From Deltaproteobacteria bacterium (GTDB taxonomy: Bacteria; Desulfobacterota; DSM-4660; Desulfatiglandales; B25-G16), in contig CP070752.1 in assembly GCA_020348625.1 (NCBI GenBank), forward strand, positions 613,682 through 629,623: a DNA stretch of 15,942 nucleotides, given 5' to 3'. Under the pieces are notes generated by a model. The model was not told where the DNA came from and ran no database searches. It was given only the letters and a program-made list of their open reading frames with translations. A program made the translations under genes and the position numbers. Shown here in pieces: positions 14,728 through 15,942 of the stretch (its first letter is position 1; every line of letters begins with the position of its first letter).

Positions 14728-15880
14728 TAAACCGGCCATACCTCCGGAACTCATCCAACCTACAAGAATTAACCAATCGCCCTTGAAAATACGTCATGTC
14801 CGGACACCCATCGCACATGTCCATATCCCCAAATAGTGATATGTCATGACCCTGTATTATGATAATGCGCAATGAATACAAAGCATCCAGTAATAATCTT
14901 GGCCTCTTCACTAAACCAAGGACCGCTCTGTGGATATTCCTGTCAAAAAGAAGACAAATCAAGTTTATTACGCATCGTGCGATTAAACCCTCATCTTTAT
15001 CATTCATCAGGTAGCGCCCATACATCAAATGCTTCAACATTTGATATAATTCCATCGAAATCGGACCTATAGAGCCCAGCAGAATATTTGAGCTACAAAC
15101 AGACACTGAAAACAGCCACTTAAATGACCTGGGGTCTACAGTCCCTCCAAAATAGGCGGCAACACCATAATTGGGATAATGTCTTTTGAGCAAATCATAG
15201 ATCTCTACGGATGTAACATTATCCTCTGAATCAATACTTACGAGCTCGTGTTTTCTCTCACTTTCTACCGTCTTACAACATCTGACAGCAATAAAGGTCA
15301 GGCCGCCAACTTTCCCCCTGTTATCTAGAGCCCATTGAGTCATTCTGGGAATATCCTTCAGGTTTTTCTTAGTTACCATAAACGTAAAACTGAGAGTTAA
15401 CCCCCTCTCGTTTTGACACATATTTACATAATATTGGCGCAAACCATCTAATTCAGCTTCGCTCTTATTGCCCCATTCATTATTCCTGGTTTGACCCGAA
15501 TCCACATGAAAACTGATATGGTTTAATCCTGCCAAAACCAATTCGTGCATCAACTCGTGTGTTAAGCTTTTGCCGTTAGTGAAGATCTTTACCCCTAACT
15601 TCTGCATAGAAATGAACTTCACGATATCTATGATTTCCGGATGCAATAAAGGCTCACCCCCTGCTAGGGAAATTTCACTCACATTACGTTCCTTCTGCAT
15701 AAATAAAGCTTCCTTTTTGATATCCTCCAGACTCTTGTGTCCTTCCCGGGTCTCGATATAATTACGGTAACATCCTTTGCATTCCATATCACATTCGTCC
15801 GTAACCTCGATCCAGCCCAGAGGATTATCATAGAGGCTCCATGGTATTCTGTACAATTTCCTGTTATCAAGCACTCTCAT
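14702..15880 (-). CDS. Radical SAM enzyme of unknown substrate
   Basis: This 392-residue protein has the radical SAM cluster motif CxxxCxxC (Cys30, Cys34, Cys37 in CDMECKGCYR), which binds a 4Fe-4S cluster that cleaves S-adenosylmethionine to start radical chemistry. The SAM-contacting GGEPLLHPE (74-82) and strand motifs IFTNGK (99-104) and ISFHVDSG (122-129) follow as in the partial TIM barrel. The C-terminal region (about 250-345) is Leu/Ile-rich and helical. It leads to a short Cys motif CDGC (356-359) plus Cys373, which could hold an auxiliary cluster, though this is not a standard SPASM domain. Start ATG is supported by GGAG about 8 nt upstream. Its DNA is visibly more AT-rich than the tol genes, suggesting possible transfer. 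It overlaps the end of an upstream gene, so it is probably in an operon extending beyond the window. Confidence 0.88.
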   Translation of the reverse strand: MRVLDNRKLYRIPWSLYDNPLGWIEVTDECDMECKGCYRNYIETREGHKSLEDIKKEALFMQKERNVSEISLAGGEPLLHPEIIDIVKFISMQKLGVKIFTNGKSLTHELMHELVLAGLNHISFHVDSGQTRNNEWGNKSEAELDGLRQYYVNMCQNERGLTLSFTFMVTKKNLKDIPRMTQWALDNRGKVGGLTFIAVRCCKTVESERKHELVSIDSEDNVTSVEIYDLLKRHYPNYGVAAYFGGTVDPRSFKWLFSVSVCSSNILLGSIGPISMELYQMLKHLMYGRYLMNDKDEGLIARCVINLICLLFDRNIHRAVLGLVKRPRLLLDALYSLRIIIIQGHDISLFGDMDMCDGCPDMTYFQGRLVNSCRLDEFRRYGRFITDLRKEQ

Positions 15881-15942
15881 TAAGGTTCTCCACGGCCAAC
15901 TTGCGCTTTAGGCATTTTAAGCCAACGCTCTCTTCCACCTCC
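15867..15942 (-). CDS. 3' end of an upstream gene, cut by window edge
   Basis: On the minus strand one frame is open from the window edge and ends in TGA at 15867-15869, overlapping the radical SAM start by 14 nt. Its last residues read GLKCLKRKLAVENLNESA, a plausible helical protein tail. A second frame also stays open and ends TAA overlapping the same ATG as TAATG, with a less protein-like Gly/Arg-rich product. Either way the radical SAM gene appears to follow another gene closely. The family cannot be told from so short a piece. Confidence 0.4.
   Translation of the reverse strand, partial: EVEESVGLKCLKRKLAVENLNESA

Noticed and set aside
1..15942. CRISPR array, tRNA or rRNA genes, complete insertion sequence
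   Set aside because: No regularly spaced direct repeats, no cloverleaf or rRNA sequence and no transposase frame seen by eye on either strand.

Overview
The window reads as chromosomal DNA from a Gram-negative bacterium. It carries a complete tol-pal cell-envelope operon in the order tolQ-tolR-tolA-tolB-pal-cpoB, a beta-barrel porin-like gene, an FG-GAP repeat exported protein, and two lipoproteins with clear lipoboxes. Gene style and content fit a deltaproteobacterial (Desulfobacterota, Syntrophales/Syntrophobacterales-like) lineage, but this is an impression from protein character; no rRNA or marker gene is present to settle it.

Layout. Positions 1-1870 (+ strand): a repeat-like 19-mer, a small zinc-ribbon protein, then an outer-membrane porin-like gene (708-1802) interrupted by one in-frame TAG at 951-953 and closed by a strong intrinsic terminator. 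Positions 1938-3530 (+): an exported protein with an N-terminal domain of the kind seen in envelope lipoprotein/CsgG-like proteins and four Asp-rich FG-GAP calcium-type loops. It converges on, and overlaps by 17 nt, a Glu/Leu/Phe/Val dehydrogenase (3514-4866, -) that carries an unusual insertion near its N-terminus. Positions 4867-5598 hold no convincing gene but do hold an 18-nt imperfect palindrome, an 89-nt structured inverted repeat and a 295-bp imperfect palindrome that looks like a MITE. Then folC (-) and a divergent NamZ/DUF1343 exo-muramidase gene (+).

Positions 8277-13424 (-) are the tol-pal operon. tolQ/R/A/B are joined by start-stop overlaps, while pal and cpoB are each set off by gaps of about 140-160 nt. 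The products span the envelope: TolQ-TolR-TolA in the inner membrane use the proton motive force, TolB is periplasmic, Pal is the peptidoglycan-binding outer-membrane lipoprotein, and CpoB is the coiled-coil/TPR partner linking constriction to peptidoglycan synthesis. NamZ next door also acts on peptidoglycan fragments. A palindrome overlaps the candidate -10 box of the operon.

Positions 13634-15942 look more accessory: a C-terminal J-domain protein with an N-terminal Cys4 zinc site (+), a doubtful coupled small ORF, an AT-richer radical SAM enzyme (-), and the 3' end of another gene running in from the right edge. The strongest points for follow-up are the TAG inside the otherwise intact porin frame, the 295-bp palindromic element, the insertion in the dehydrogenase and the radical SAM protein. 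I do not see a clearly novel multi-gene system.
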